From Candidatus Gastranaerophilales bacterium (lineage in GTDB: Bacteria > Cyanobacteriota > Vampirovibrionia > Gastranaerophilales > Gastranaerophilaceae): DNA of 55,582 bases. The stretch lies in assembly GCA_947630045.1 (NCBI GenBank), contig CANRGC010000012.1:1-55582 (forward strand), read 5' to 3'. Within the stretch, counting starts at the first letter, position 1. Each line of letters starts with the position of its first letter. The notes under the pieces are model-generated. The model ran no database searches, was not told where the DNA came from, and saw only the letters and a program-made list of their open reading frames with translations. Shown here one piece after another: positions 26,038 to 34,047 of the stretch. Position numbers and translations under genes: made by a program.

Positions 26038-27036
26038 CTATTTTAAAGCTTTTTCAACTGCAACCGCACATGCAACGGTAGCGCCTACCATAGGATTGTT
26101 CCCCATGCCGATAACACCCATCATTTCAACGTGTGCCGGCACTGAAGACGAACCTGCAAATTGAGCATCTCCATGCATTCTTCCCATAGTATCCGTCATG
26201 CCGTAGCTTGCAGGGCCCGCAGCAACGTTGTCGGGGTGAAGCGTTCTTCCCGTTCCGCCGCCTGAAGCAACTGAGAAATATTTTCTTCCGTTTTCAATTG
26301 CCCATTTTTTATAAGTGCCTGCAACGGGGTGTTGGAAACGTGTCGGGTTGGTTGAGTTACCTGTAATGGAAACGTCAACGCCTTCCTTTTTCATAATTGC
26401 AACACCTTCTGAAACATCATCTGCGCCGTAGCATTTAACTTTTGCTCTTTCGCCGTCAGAAAAAGGCGTTTCTTTAATAACTTTTAATTCGCCCGTTTTA
26501 TAGTCATATTCGGTTTCAACGTGTGTAAAGCCGTTTATTCTTGAAATAACGTAAGCTGCGTCTTTGCCCAAGCCGTTTAAAATAACTTTGAGAGGTTCTT
26601 TTCTGACTTTATTTGCGTTTCTTGCAATACCAATTGCGCCTTCAGCCGCTGCAAATGATTCATGACCGGCTAAGAAACAGAAACATTTTGTTTCTTCTCT
26701 TAAAAGCATTGCACCCAAGTTGCCATGACCAAGACCAACTTTTCTTGTGTCGCCAACAGACCCCGGAACCGCAAAAGCTTGTAAGCCTTCGCCGATAGCT
26801 TCCGCAGCATCAGCTGCATTTTTAGCACCTTTTTTTATTGCAATTGCACAGCCTAAAGTATATGCCCATGAAGCGTTATCAAAAGCAATAGGCTGAATTC
26901 CTTTTACTATTTCATCGACGTTAATGCCTTTCGATAAGCAAAGTTCATTAGCTTCATCAAGCGTTTTGAAGCCGTATTGTTCAAGAACTTTAGCTAAAGT
27001 TTTTTCACGTCTGTCCTGTCCTTCAAATTTTGCCAT
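26038..27036 (-). CDS. GGGtGRT protein (uncharacterised iron-sulphur-linked family)
   Basis: 332 aa, a conserved family named for its own motif, seen here as SVASGGGTGRTLHP (about residues 257-270). Other conserved blocks are GDTRKVGLGHGNLGAMLL, CFCFLAGHESFAAAEGAIG and the carboxy-terminal GMGNNPMVGATVACAVAVE. No known enzyme fold can be assigned by eye; the Gly-rich motif might bind phosphate. It is encoded 30 bp after the NifU-like scaffold protein, the pairing always described for this family, and followed by a strong terminator. The pair therefore forms a two-gene operon. Function is unknown; an iron-sulphur or metal-cofactor process in anaerobes is the usual guess. Confidence 0.93.
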   Translation of the reverse strand: MAKFEGQDRREKTLAKVLEQYGFKTLDEANELCLSKGINVDEIVKGIQPIAFDNASWAYTLGCAIAIKKGAKNAADAAEAIGEGLQAFAVPGSVGDTRKVGLGHGNLGAMLLREETKCFCFLAGHESFAAAEGAIGIARNANKVRKEPLKVILNGLGKDAAYVISRINGFTHVETEYDYKTGELKVIKETPFSDGERAKVKCYGADDVSEGVAIMKKEGVDVSITGNSTNPTRFQHPVAGTYKKWAIENGRKYFSVASGGGTGRTLHPDNVAAGPASYGMTDTMGRMHGDAQFAGSSSVPAHVEMMGVIGMGNNPMVGATVACAVAVEKALK

Positions 27037-27066
27037 AGTTTTATTTCCTTTAAATTAATTCTACTC

Positions 27067-27768
27067 TTACTCTTTTCTCGGGTCGATATATTTAACGGCG
27101 TCGTTATATCTGCCGTATGTTCCGATATTTTTCTCATAAGCTTCTTTTGGATCAACGCCTTTTTTGATTGCGTCCATAACTTTTCCGAGGTTAACAAACT
27201 TATATCCGATAACTTCGTCATTTTTATCAAGACCGAGTTCCAAAATATAACCTTCGGTTAAAGAAAGATATCTTACACCCTTTTGTTTTGTAGAATGGAT
27301 AGTTCCAACCATTGAGCATAAGCCTTTTCCTAAGTCTTCAAGACCTGCGCCGACAGGAAGTCCGCCTTCCGAGAATGCGGTTTGTGTTCTTCCGTAAACG
27401 ATTTGCAAGAATAACTCTCTCATTGCAACGTTAATTGCGTCGCAAACAAGGTCGGTATTTAACGCTTCAAGAATTGTTTTTCCGGGGAGTATTTCGCCTG
27501 CCATTGCAGCCGAATGGGTCATGCCCGAACAGCCCACGGTTTCTACAAGCGCTTCTTGAATAATTCCGTTTTTAACATTTAATGTAAGTTTGCAAGTTCC
27601 CTGTTGAGGTGCGCAGCAACCGCAACCGTGGGTAAGGCCCGAAATATCTTTAATTTCTTTTGCTTTTGTCCAGAGCCCTTCTTGAGGAATTGGTGCGGGT
27701 TCGCCTTTAACGCCCCTTTTAACACAACACATTTGTTCAACTTCATGCGTAACTTGTATTGAATCCAT
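27067..27768 (-). CDS. NifU/IscU-like iron-sulphur cluster scaffold, GGGtGRT-linked type
   Basis: 233 aa. A perfect AAAGGAG (27775-27781 region) precedes the ATG. Candidate cluster ligands are Cys-rich: MCCVKRG near the start, HGCGCCAPQQGTC (about 47-59), ETVGCSGMTH, and LVCDAIN, which sit where IscU has its three cysteines. The extended amino- and carboxy-terminal parts (LDKNDEVIGYKFV, PKEAYEKNIGTYGRYNDAV) distinguish it from housekeeping IscU. It is the first gene of the operon with the GGGtGRT protein. It probably assembles or delivers a cluster to that protein; this is inference from linkage. Confidence 0.9.
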   Translation of the reverse strand: MDSIQVTHEVEQMCCVKRGVKGEPAPIPQEGLWTKAKEIKDISGLTHGCGCCAPQQGTCKLTLNVKNGIIQEALVETVGCSGMTHSAAMAGEILPGKTILEALNTDLVCDAINVAMRELFLQIVYGRTQTAFSEGGLPVGAGLEDLGKGLCSMVGTIHSTKQKGVRYLSLTEGYILELGLDKNDEVIGYKFVNLGKVMDAIKKGVDPKEAYEKNIGTYGRYNDAVKYIDPRKE

Positions 27769-27873
27769 TTGTTACTCCTTTTTGTAGTGTAATAAAGTAT
27801 CTTCTTCCAATTTATACCAAACAAAAAGGAAAGTAAAATATTTGGTTTCAAACGTTATCTAAATAATAAACCC

Positions 27874-28956
27874 TTAACCGAGATTAACTTCAAGGCTGTC
27901 AATTATTTCTTGCGGGGTTTTCCATTTTTCTTTTAATTCCGATTTCAAGAAATTGTAAGATTTTCTGTAATAAAGCCCTTCCGAATAATTTTCATGCGTA
28001 ATGCCGCTCAAATCTGTTAAATAGCTTCCTACCATTGAATTTTGACTTGTTCCTCTGTTTACAAGTCCATATTTCTTGGTCCAATCTTTCCATGATATCC
28101 CAAACCCTACAGGTTTGCTTTCTTCATCTATGTTTTCGCTTATGAGCCATTCTTCATCCTGATATCTTGTTCCGTCTTTGTCAATTCTGTAGTTTGCGAC
28201 GTTTGCCATATAAAATTCGGGAATATCATTAACCCCGTCCGCCTTCATTTGTTTGAATAGGGCAATTTCTGTTTCACCGTTATTTTTTGCAATGTTGTTT
28301 GTATATTTTTTTAATATGACACTATTGTTTTCATCGTCATAGAGCATGTATATTTCCGCAATCGGGGTGCTTTTTTGATATCTGATATACATATCTTTAT
28401 TTTCGAGAACAAAATGTCCCACTATATTTGCATTCCCTTTTACGGTCTTATCAATTTTGCTTAACAACACTCTTATTTTTTTAGCTATGTAATATTTATC
28501 CAGACCTTCAAAAATTAAAGCTTTTTTGTCTGAAAACAAAAGTGCGCTGCCTTCTTTTTTGATTGTGTTATCTGCCGCCAGAACCATAATTTTTGATATG
28601 TCAAATTCTCTTTTTTCAATTCCTTCAAAAATGTTTTTGCCGATATTTAAATCAAGAATTTTATTTCTTTTTAAAAATTCGGAAAGATTTTTTCTTGACT
28701 TTGCGGCTTCTTTGGTTGTGCTCATTAAATAAAGATTTTCAAAATCCAAGCTGTTTTTTATGGGCGAAAGAACTTTTTTATCTTCAAAATCTAAATCAAT
28801 AAAGATTTCTTTTATAATGCCATTTTTAAATGTTGAGCCAAAAAAGGACGATTTTTTAGCGCTTTCATCATAAAATTCCCTTGTGGAGCAAAATCTCATC
28901 AGCCCGACATAGGCATCGTTCATGTCGTATTTGTTTCTTTTTGATGTGCTTATCAT
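27874..28956 (-). CDS. Hypothetical protein, 360 aa
   Basis: Not recognised. It is a soluble mixed-fold protein rich in Lys, Asn and Ile, with no signal peptide or membrane helix. The amino-terminus has MRFCSTREFYDES. The middle has ISKIMVLAADNT and NIVGHFVLENKDMYIRYQKS. The carboxy-terminal 90 residues contain VGFGISWKDWTKKYG and LSGITHENYSEGLYYRKSY. It stands alone between the NifU-like operon and the second MGMAASQAR gene, with intergenic gaps of about 105 and 145 bp. Codon use resembles its neighbours. Probably lineage-specific. Confidence 0.75.
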   Translation of the reverse strand: MISTSKRNKYDMNDAYVGLMRFCSTREFYDESAKKSSFFGSTFKNGIIKEIFIDLDFEDKKVLSPIKNSLDFENLYLMSTTKEAAKSRKNLSEFLKRNKILDLNIGKNIFEGIEKREFDISKIMVLAADNTIKKEGSALLFSDKKALIFEGLDKYYIAKKIRVLLSKIDKTVKGNANIVGHFVLENKDMYIRYQKSTPIAEIYMLYDDENNSVILKKYTNNIAKNNGETEIALFKQMKADGVNDIPEFYMANVANYRIDKDGTRYQDEEWLISENIDEESKPVGFGISWKDWTKKYGLVNRGTSQNSMVGSYLTDLSGITHENYSEGLYYRKSYNFLKSELKEKWKTPQEIIDSLEVNLG

Positions 28957-29034
28957 ATCTACAAAAATTATAAATTTTCTTCGTTAACTAACTTTATAAA
29001 AACATTTTCTTTTGAAAAATTGCTCTTTTATTTT

Positions 29035-29065
29035 AAAAAAAACCGCAAAGAGTAATCTTTGCGGT
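29035..29065 (-). terminator. Rho-independent terminator after MGMAASQAR gene 2
   Basis: Perfect 10-bp stem ACCGCAAAGA / TCTTTGCGGT with a 4-base loop, followed on the minus strand by a run of T, 37 bp after the stop codon. Confidence 0.92.
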
Positions 29066-29101
29066 AAGCTTTAACTAACTATGGAGATTTAAGAAAATTT
29101 A

Positions 29102-30484
29102 TTATCCGAATGTTTTGAAGGTAGATTCCGTATTGTCTTCAATAACTTTTTGAACTGCGTCCATTTCGGTCTTGATTGCGCTTTGTTCAGTATCTAACTG
29201 TTTCAAGTGAAGTTCAAGCTGTTTATCCTGTTGTTGGATAGTTTCAGTTTTAGAGTTCAAGTCAGATGTTTGTTTTTCATATTGAGCTTTTTGATATTCG
29301 TAATCTAACATTGCTTGATTATATGCTTCTTCGTCTTGAACACTGCTTACGGTAACTTCAAACTCTTTGTCTATTCCGTCAACGTTAACAACAAGAGAGT
29401 TAATTCTGCCGTTATCGCTTTTGCCGTAGCTTGATACTTTAAATATGTCAGTTTGTGTTTTTGGATTGTTTACAACGTGATATGAAGTCATATTGTTGTC
29501 TTTGCTTGAAATTGTGCTGTCTATGCCTTCTTCATCACTTGGCGTATGTCCGGAATAGATTGATAAGTTGCCTTGAGCATCATATACAATCTGGTGATAT
29601 CTGCTATTACTTCCATCATTTAATCTGATTTCAGTGCCTGCAAGTTCGGGGCAGCTTTTTGGTATATATTTCAAAAAATCGTCACGGTCAGCTTTTGTCG
29701 GAACTGTAACATATACGCTCTTTTCGTATCCGTTTTGTGCTGCGTTTTCTTTATTTTTTGAAACCATTGTGCAGTTAATTGTTTCGCCGTTAAGTGATGA
29801 TAAACCTTTAATCGGTTCGTTGATTGCCGTATTAGGATCGTCTAATGCAGCGCCCAATTTTGATAAAAAGTCAGTAACTGCAAGTTTTTGTTTGTCTTCG
29901 TCTGAAAGTTGAAGAACGTGTTTTTCGCCGCCTTCCATATAATAGTAAACGTATGCGTCTTTATTAATTGACCCGTTTTCGCCTCTTATTGAGTCAGCAA
30001 AATCTTTGTTGCTTGCAGCGAGTGTTTCATATGTTCCGGGGTCATTTTTAACTTGTTGTGAGAAAACTTGATAGCTTCTGCCACTAATTGTAATATATGA
30101 GCCGTTAGCTCTGTCTTCGTTTGAGCCTTTGGTTGAAATAGCTGCGCTTGAGTTTTTAACCCAGCTGTCAACGGAAGCTTGATAGTTGTCTTCATCCCAT
30201 GACAAGCTTACTTGGTCACCTGAAGGTGCGCTTTGAATGTCATTAAAGGTGTAAGTTCTTTGTGTTCCGTCAACTTCCGAAGTTGAGAAGCTGTACTCTG
30301 TTTTGTTAAAATCTTGTACACGTGGAGGGGTTGGAACGTCTAATTGGCTTAATTGTGTGAAAATGTTAGCACTTTCATTTGCCAATTGTAACCTCTCCTG
30401 ATTGACTTGTTGTCCTTGGTATTCAACGTTTGACTTTCTGCCGGTCAAAGTTAAAAACCTTGCTTGCGATGCTGCCATACCCAT
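29102..30484 (-). CDS. MGMAASQAR-family protein 2 (conserved ends, variable middle)
   Basis: 460 aa, paralogue of 9569-10885 in the opposite orientation 19 kb away. Residues 1-70 (MGMAASQARFLTLTGRKSN, GQQVNQERLQLANESANIF, VPTPPRVQDF) and the last 80 (MLDYEYQKAQYEKQ, LHLKQLDTEQSAIKTEMDAV, ending TFKTFG) are almost unchanged. The middle 300 residues share little and are rich in Ser, Asn, Gly and Asp. Strong selection on both ends with divergence in the centre suggests that the ends make a common assembly while the centre is exposed. AAGGAGA precedes the ATG; the gene has its own sigma-28-like promoter and a terminator, so it is monocistronic. No signal peptide. Function unknown. Confidence 0.8.
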   Translation of the reverse strand: MGMAASQARFLTLTGRKSNVEYQGQQVNQERLQLANESANIFTQLSQLDVPTPPRVQDFNKTEYSFSTSEVDGTQRTYTFNDIQSAPSGDQVSLSWDEDNYQASVDSWVKNSSAAISTKGSNEDRANGSYITISGRSYQVFSQQVKNDPGTYETLAASNKDFADSIRGENGSINKDAYVYYYMEGGEKHVLQLSDEDKQKLAVTDFLSKLGAALDDPNTAINEPIKGLSSLNGETINCTMVSKNKENAAQNGYEKSVYVTVPTKADRDDFLKYIPKSCPELAGTEIRLNDGSNSRYHQIVYDAQGNLSIYSGHTPSDEEGIDSTISSKDNNMTSYHVVNNPKTQTDIFKVSSYGKSDNGRINSLVVNVDGIDKEFEVTVSSVQDEEAYNQAMLDYEYQKAQYEKQTSDLNSKTETIQQQDKQLELHLKQLDTEQSAIKTEMDAVQKVIEDNTESTFKTFG

Positions 30485-30520
30485 AGTTCATGTCTCCTTA
30501 GTTAGTTACTTATGTAACCT

Positions 30521-30548
30521 TTATCGGACGACTTTTATTTTTTCTTTA
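30521..30548 (-). promoter_or_regulatory. Sigma-28-type promoter of MGMAASQAR gene 2
   Basis: On the minus strand TAAA (30548-30545), 16-bp spacer, TCCGATAA (30528-30521). The -10 matches FliA GCCGATAA at 7/8 and the spacing equals that of the paralogue at 9511-9538, 37 bp before the ATG. Confidence 0.6.
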
Positions 30549-30642
30549 ATTTTAAGGCAGTTTTGCGTTTACATTTTGTTACAAAAGCTCAAAAACACCG
30601 TTAATTAAGGGTTTTAGCTAAGGCGAATTTTTATGATTTTTT

Positions 30643-31128
30643 CTAAGTCTTGCCCAGAGAGAGTCTTGCCATTTCGGAAGCACAAAAAGATGAGCGTATA
30701 GAATTTATTTTTTCAATTGCAACTTTTTTTGGAAGGTCAATTTGGGTATGAACCGCTTGAATAAAGGCTTTTGATATTCCTATAGGCATTTTACAGGTTT
30801 GATTTACAAAAAGTTTTCCGGTGTTTGAATTTGCAAGGAGAATTGTGCAAGGAAAGTTATCCTCATCCGAAAAGAAATGATTTTTCGTATTTTTGGTAAA
30901 AATACAAGGAATATCGACCCATTTTAATTCTTTAAATTTCAAAAGAAGAAACATTATATCGTTTTTAAAATAAAGTTGAAAAAACGGCGTTTGATTGAAA
31001 CATTGCACAATATGTTCATCAGGATTTTTCCACAAAAATTTTAAAGTAAGCCCGTCCGGTTTTAAATTGGCAAGTATTACTTCTCTGTTTGAGATAAATT
31101 CTTTGTAACAATTGTTTATTTTATACAT
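30643..31128 (-). CDS. Hypothetical protein, 161 aa
   Basis: Not recognised. Its ATG overlaps the stop of the parvulin gene in TAATG, so translation is coupled. The protein is soluble, with hydrophobic beta-like segments (MFLLLKFKELKWVDIP, CTILLANSNTGKLFV) and a carboxy-terminal helical part with several Cys. The shape suggests a small beta-sheet domain, perhaps binding a partner. No signal peptide is present although the upstream gene encodes an exported protein. Confidence 0.7.
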   Translation of the reverse strand: MYKINNCYKEFISNREVILANLKPDGLTLKFLWKNPDEHIVQCFNQTPFFQLYFKNDIMFLLLKFKELKWVDIPCIFTKNTKNHFFSDEDNFPCTILLANSNTGKLFVNQTCKMPIGISKAFIQAVHTQIDLPKKVAIEKINSIRSSFCASEMARLSLGKT

Positions 31129-31493
31129 TATCTTTTGTCAATAACCTTAATAACATGCCAGCCAAAATCTGTTTGAACGGGGTCTGACACTTCTCCGACA
31201 GGAGTTTCAAATGCGGCTTTTTCAAACTCGGGAACCATTTGACCTCTGCCAAAATATCCTAAATCGCCGCCGACTTTCCCCGAAGGACAGTTTGAAAATT
31301 GTTTTGCAAGCTGTTTAAAGCTCTCTCCGTTATTTAATCTCATTTTTATGGCACGAGCCTGATTTTTGGTTTTGGTTAAAATATGAAGTGCGTGAACTTC
31401 CGTGTAACTGTTCGCATTGGGGTCAATATTTTGAGCTAAAGCGCCCATAAAAATTCCTGTAAATAAAATTAAAACGGATAAAAGCTTTTTCAT
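31128..31493 (-). CDS. Exported parvulin-type peptidyl-prolyl isomerase
   Basis: 121 aa. A signal peptide (residues about 1-20, ending GALAQ) is followed by a single parvulin/rotamase domain. The domain shows HALHILTKTKNQA, FKQLAKQFSNCPSGKVGGDLG, FGRGQMVPEFEKAAF and the closing FGWHVIKVIDKR, with conserved His, Phe and Met residues of the active site. It is a minimal protein with none of the chaperone domains of SurA or PrsA, so it probably assists folding of exported proteins in the periplasm. AAAGGAG lies before the ATG. It is coupled to the downstream hypothetical gene. Confidence 0.93.
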   Translation of the reverse strand: MKKLLSVLILFTGIFMGALAQNIDPNANSYTEVHALHILTKTKNQARAIKMRLNNGESFKQLAKQFSNCPSGKVGGDLGYFGRGQMVPEFEKAAFETPVGEVSDPVQTDFGWHVIKVIDKR

Positions 31494-31587
31494 TTAATTT
31501 TCTCCTTTTTAATTACATTTTAACCGCAAAATTTTATTTTAGTATTATTTTTTATAAAAAAATACCGTCTGTTGGGCAAAAATTAGT

Positions 31588-32529
31588 CTATGCAGATTTT
31601 TTTGCAATCAGAAGTCCAAGATTTAAAATTCGGTCTTTATAGCTGATATCTTCGTTATCGTATTTTATTTTATCCGAAAAGTTTAAATATAATTCTTTGG
31701 TTTCAGGCGTTTGATTGCAAAAATTTTCAAAATCTTCAATATATTGCGCATCAATTAAAAATTTTCTGAGCCTTATGCCTTCACAGTATGCTTCTTTATT
31801 GTCAGAAGGTTTATATATGCTCTTTGCAATCGACTTAAAACTTTCAAGCGTGCGCTCATATATTTTATGTTTTTCGGTTGATTTTGCATATTCATCCGCA
31901 TCTTTAAAAACGGCTTTTGCGCTCTCATCTTCTTCAAGTGAAATTGCTTTATCCAAGTGTATTCTGTATGTACTAACCGCAGATTGCAAATCATGTATGA
32001 GTTCGTTTTTTGTTTTGCCTAAATCTTCAACATCAACACCGCTTTTAGCGTCCTCATAAATTTCTTTTCTTGATTGAATAAGTCCTTTTGTAAATTTGCC
32101 GGGTTTTGAACTTTGGACATTTTCTAAAACGCTCTTTATTATCGGGTTTTCTGATTGTTCTTTATAATAAAGATTTTTGGCTTTAACAATTCCTTCAAGA
32201 TAATTAACCTCGGTTGCTTGAGCGGCTTTTAAAGCGTCTTTTTTATCTTTGTCGCTGCCCTCAAGAGAAGCTTTTTCAAAGTAATCTTTTGCTTTCATTA
32301 AACCGTCTTTAAGACCGTTTGAGTCCATATATCCTGCAATATAGTTGTTTAATGAGGTAAGAACTTCATATCCTCCGGGGGTGCGCATAAATTCTCTTGT
32401 TTCAAGTTCAGATTGCATAAATTCGGCTTTTAAATAACTTTTTTGAAATTTTAAAACCTCATCGCCTGTTGCTTTTTTGCCGAATGAAGGTCTGTTATAA
32501 GAATAAGCGGATATTTTAGATATTTTCAT
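31588..32529 (-). CDS. Hypothetical protein with MKIxxI...SFG amino-terminal tag
   Basis: About 313 aa from the ATG at 32529, which has AAAGG eight bases upstream; ten extra upstream residues are unlikely. Function not recognised. The first 20 residues, MKISKISAYSYNRPSFGKK, resemble the start of the GH77 protein at 37238-39184. The rest is alpha-helical and highly charged, with KAKDYFEKASLEGSDKD resembling Sel1/TPR-type helices, and no membrane segments. The tag may be a secretion or targeting signal, which is inference. It is divergent from the ferritin-like gene at 32665. Confidence 0.72.
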   Translation of the reverse strand: MKISKISAYSYNRPSFGKKATGDEVLKFQKSYLKAEFMQSELETREFMRTPGGYEVLTSLNNYIAGYMDSNGLKDGLMKAKDYFEKASLEGSDKDKKDALKAAQATEVNYLEGIVKAKNLYYKEQSENPIIKSVLENVQSSKPGKFTKGLIQSRKEIYEDAKSGVDVEDLGKTKNELIHDLQSAVSTYRIHLDKAISLEEDESAKAVFKDADEYAKSTEKHKIYERTLESFKSIAKSIYKPSDNKEAYCEGIRLRKFLIDAQYIEDFENFCNQTPETKELYLNFSDKIKYDNEDISYKDRILNLGLLIAKKSA

Positions 32530-32581
32530 TTTAATGCCTTTTATTTTTATATGATGCAATAAAACGTGTAAAAAAAATATT

Positions 32582-32611
32582 TTGCACTAAAGAATTATAT
32601 CAAAGGATAAT
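32582..32611 (+). promoter_or_regulatory. Sigma-70-type promoter of the ferritin-like gene
   Basis: TTGCAC (32582-32587), 18-bp spacer, GATAAT (32606-32611). AGAAAGGA lies just before the ATG at 32665. Confidence 0.55.
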
Positions 32612-32664
32612 GCATGTTTCATTCTTTTTAATTAACTTTCTTAAAAAAAGAAAGGAATAAAATT

Positions 32665-33966
32665 ATGACATTTAATCCGCTTAAAGAAAAAGGAATTTCT
32701 CTTGATAAACAGCTTAGAAGCTGGGACAAAGTTTCAGGATGTCCTTTTAAAAGAGAACTTGTTGACTGTTACACAAGAACAAGACAAATCTTAATGAACG
32801 GCATTGAAATTGAAGGTTGGAACTTTAAACACAATTTTTTAAGAATGACGGACGAGCCCGAAATTAAAAAACTTGTTGCACAAACAAGACATATTGAAAC
32901 AACTCAGCAAATCACCGTTAACTGGATGTCGCCCCCAAATCAATCTGTTTTAGACACAACTTTGGGCTATGAACAGGTTGCGGTTGATCTTACCGCTTGG
33001 CTCAGCCAGAATGAGCCCGATGATTATGTTAAAGAAACATACGACTTTGGGCTTTTGGAAGATTTTGATCATCTTTACAGATATTCTCAATTTGCTTATT
33101 TGATTGAAGGAACAGACCCTAACGAAATTGTTCAATATAAAACAAATGTCATGTTTGCAAGGCCAACACAATATCACCACAATGAAAACTTTGTTCGAAT
33201 GAGAAAGGCTTATGATAAAGATAAAGCCTCTTTTCAGACAAAAGCAAACATTTTGACTTTGCTTGCAGGCGAACAACAAACTCATAATTTCTACGCAGAA
33301 CACGGTTTTATGTACGGTTCACCCGATTTGAAAAAGCTTTATGCCGAAATTTGCGACGTGGAAGAAGAACATGTAACCATGTATGAAACCCTGATTGACC
33401 CTAATGAAACTCCTCTTGAAAAACTTCTTTTAAGAGAATTTATGGAAGTTTGTTGTTACCATAACTGTTACAAAGATGAGGTTGACCCGAAAATTAAGCT
33501 TGTTTGGGAAGAATTCCTTGCAATGGAAATCGAACATCTTCAAATTGCGGCAAAACTCCTTGAAAAATATGAAAAGAAAGACGCCGAAGAAGTTATCGGA
33601 ACCGAAGTTTATGATACGTGCCACTTTGAATCTCAAAAAGAGTATGTAAACAAAGTTATTTTAGACGAAGTTGACAAGCGCTTGGACGGAAAACCCGAAA
33701 TGGGATATTGTAAAATAGACGAGCTTGACGAAAATTGGCCAAGCTATAAAGCTCAAAAAGACACCTGCAAAACGGGAGCTCCTTCCGAAGGTTCAATCAG
33801 AATGTCCGTTGTTTCAATTAATTCTGACGTTATGAGCGCAGACAACGTTATTTTAAAAGACAGAGAAAAACTTTTGGAACGTTCTCTTGAAGATAAATAT
33901 AAAGCGCCGAACACGGTTATGCCTGATGAGTACGCTTCTTTTTCAAAAGAAGAACTTTTCAAATAA
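32665..33966 (+). CDS. Ferritin-like di-iron protein (unassigned family)
   Basis: 433 aa. The central region (about 190-310) has four helices carrying a carboxylate/His pattern typical of ferritin-like di-iron proteins: AGEQQTHNFYAEHG, VEEEHVTMYE (ExxH), REFMEVCCYHNCY and AMEIEHLQIA (ExxH). The preceding 190 residues are also helical and contain GLLEDFDHLYRYSQF, which may be further ligands. The last 90 are less structured with SVVSINSDVMSADNV. No signal peptide. Oxygen or peroxide handling, or an oxidase reaction, would fit; the true substrate is unknown. It has its own promoter and terminator, so it is a single-gene unit. Confidence 0.68.
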   Translation: MTFNPLKEKGISLDKQLRSWDKVSGCPFKRELVDCYTRTRQILMNGIEIEGWNFKHNFLRMTDEPEIKKLVAQTRHIETTQQITVNWMSPPNQSVLDTTLGYEQVAVDLTAWLSQNEPDDYVKETYDFGLLEDFDHLYRYSQFAYLIEGTDPNEIVQYKTNVMFARPTQYHHNENFVRMRKAYDKDKASFQTKANILTLLAGEQQTHNFYAEHGFMYGSPDLKKLYAEICDVEEEHVTMYETLIDPNETPLEKLLLREFMEVCCYHNCYKDEVDPKIKLVWEEFLAMEIEHLQIAAKLLEKYEKKDAEEVIGTEVYDTCHFESQKEYVNKVILDEVDKRLDGKPEMGYCKIDELDENWPSYKAQKDTCKTGAPSEGSIRMSVVSINSDVMSADNVILKDREKLLERSLEDKYKAPNTVMPDEYASFSKEELFK

Positions 33967-33973
33967 ACAATTT

Positions 33974-34003
33974 AAAGCCCGTTTTTTGCGGGCTTTATTT
34001 TTT
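33974..34003 (+). terminator. Rho-independent terminator after the ferritin-like gene
   Basis: AAAGCCCG / CGGGCTTT stem with a T-rich loop (33974-33996), followed by ATTTTTT, 8 bp after the stop codon. Confidence 0.9.
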
Positions 34004-34047
34004 ATCTGTGTTATAATTTTTTAAAAAATATTATAGGGGTGAGGTTT

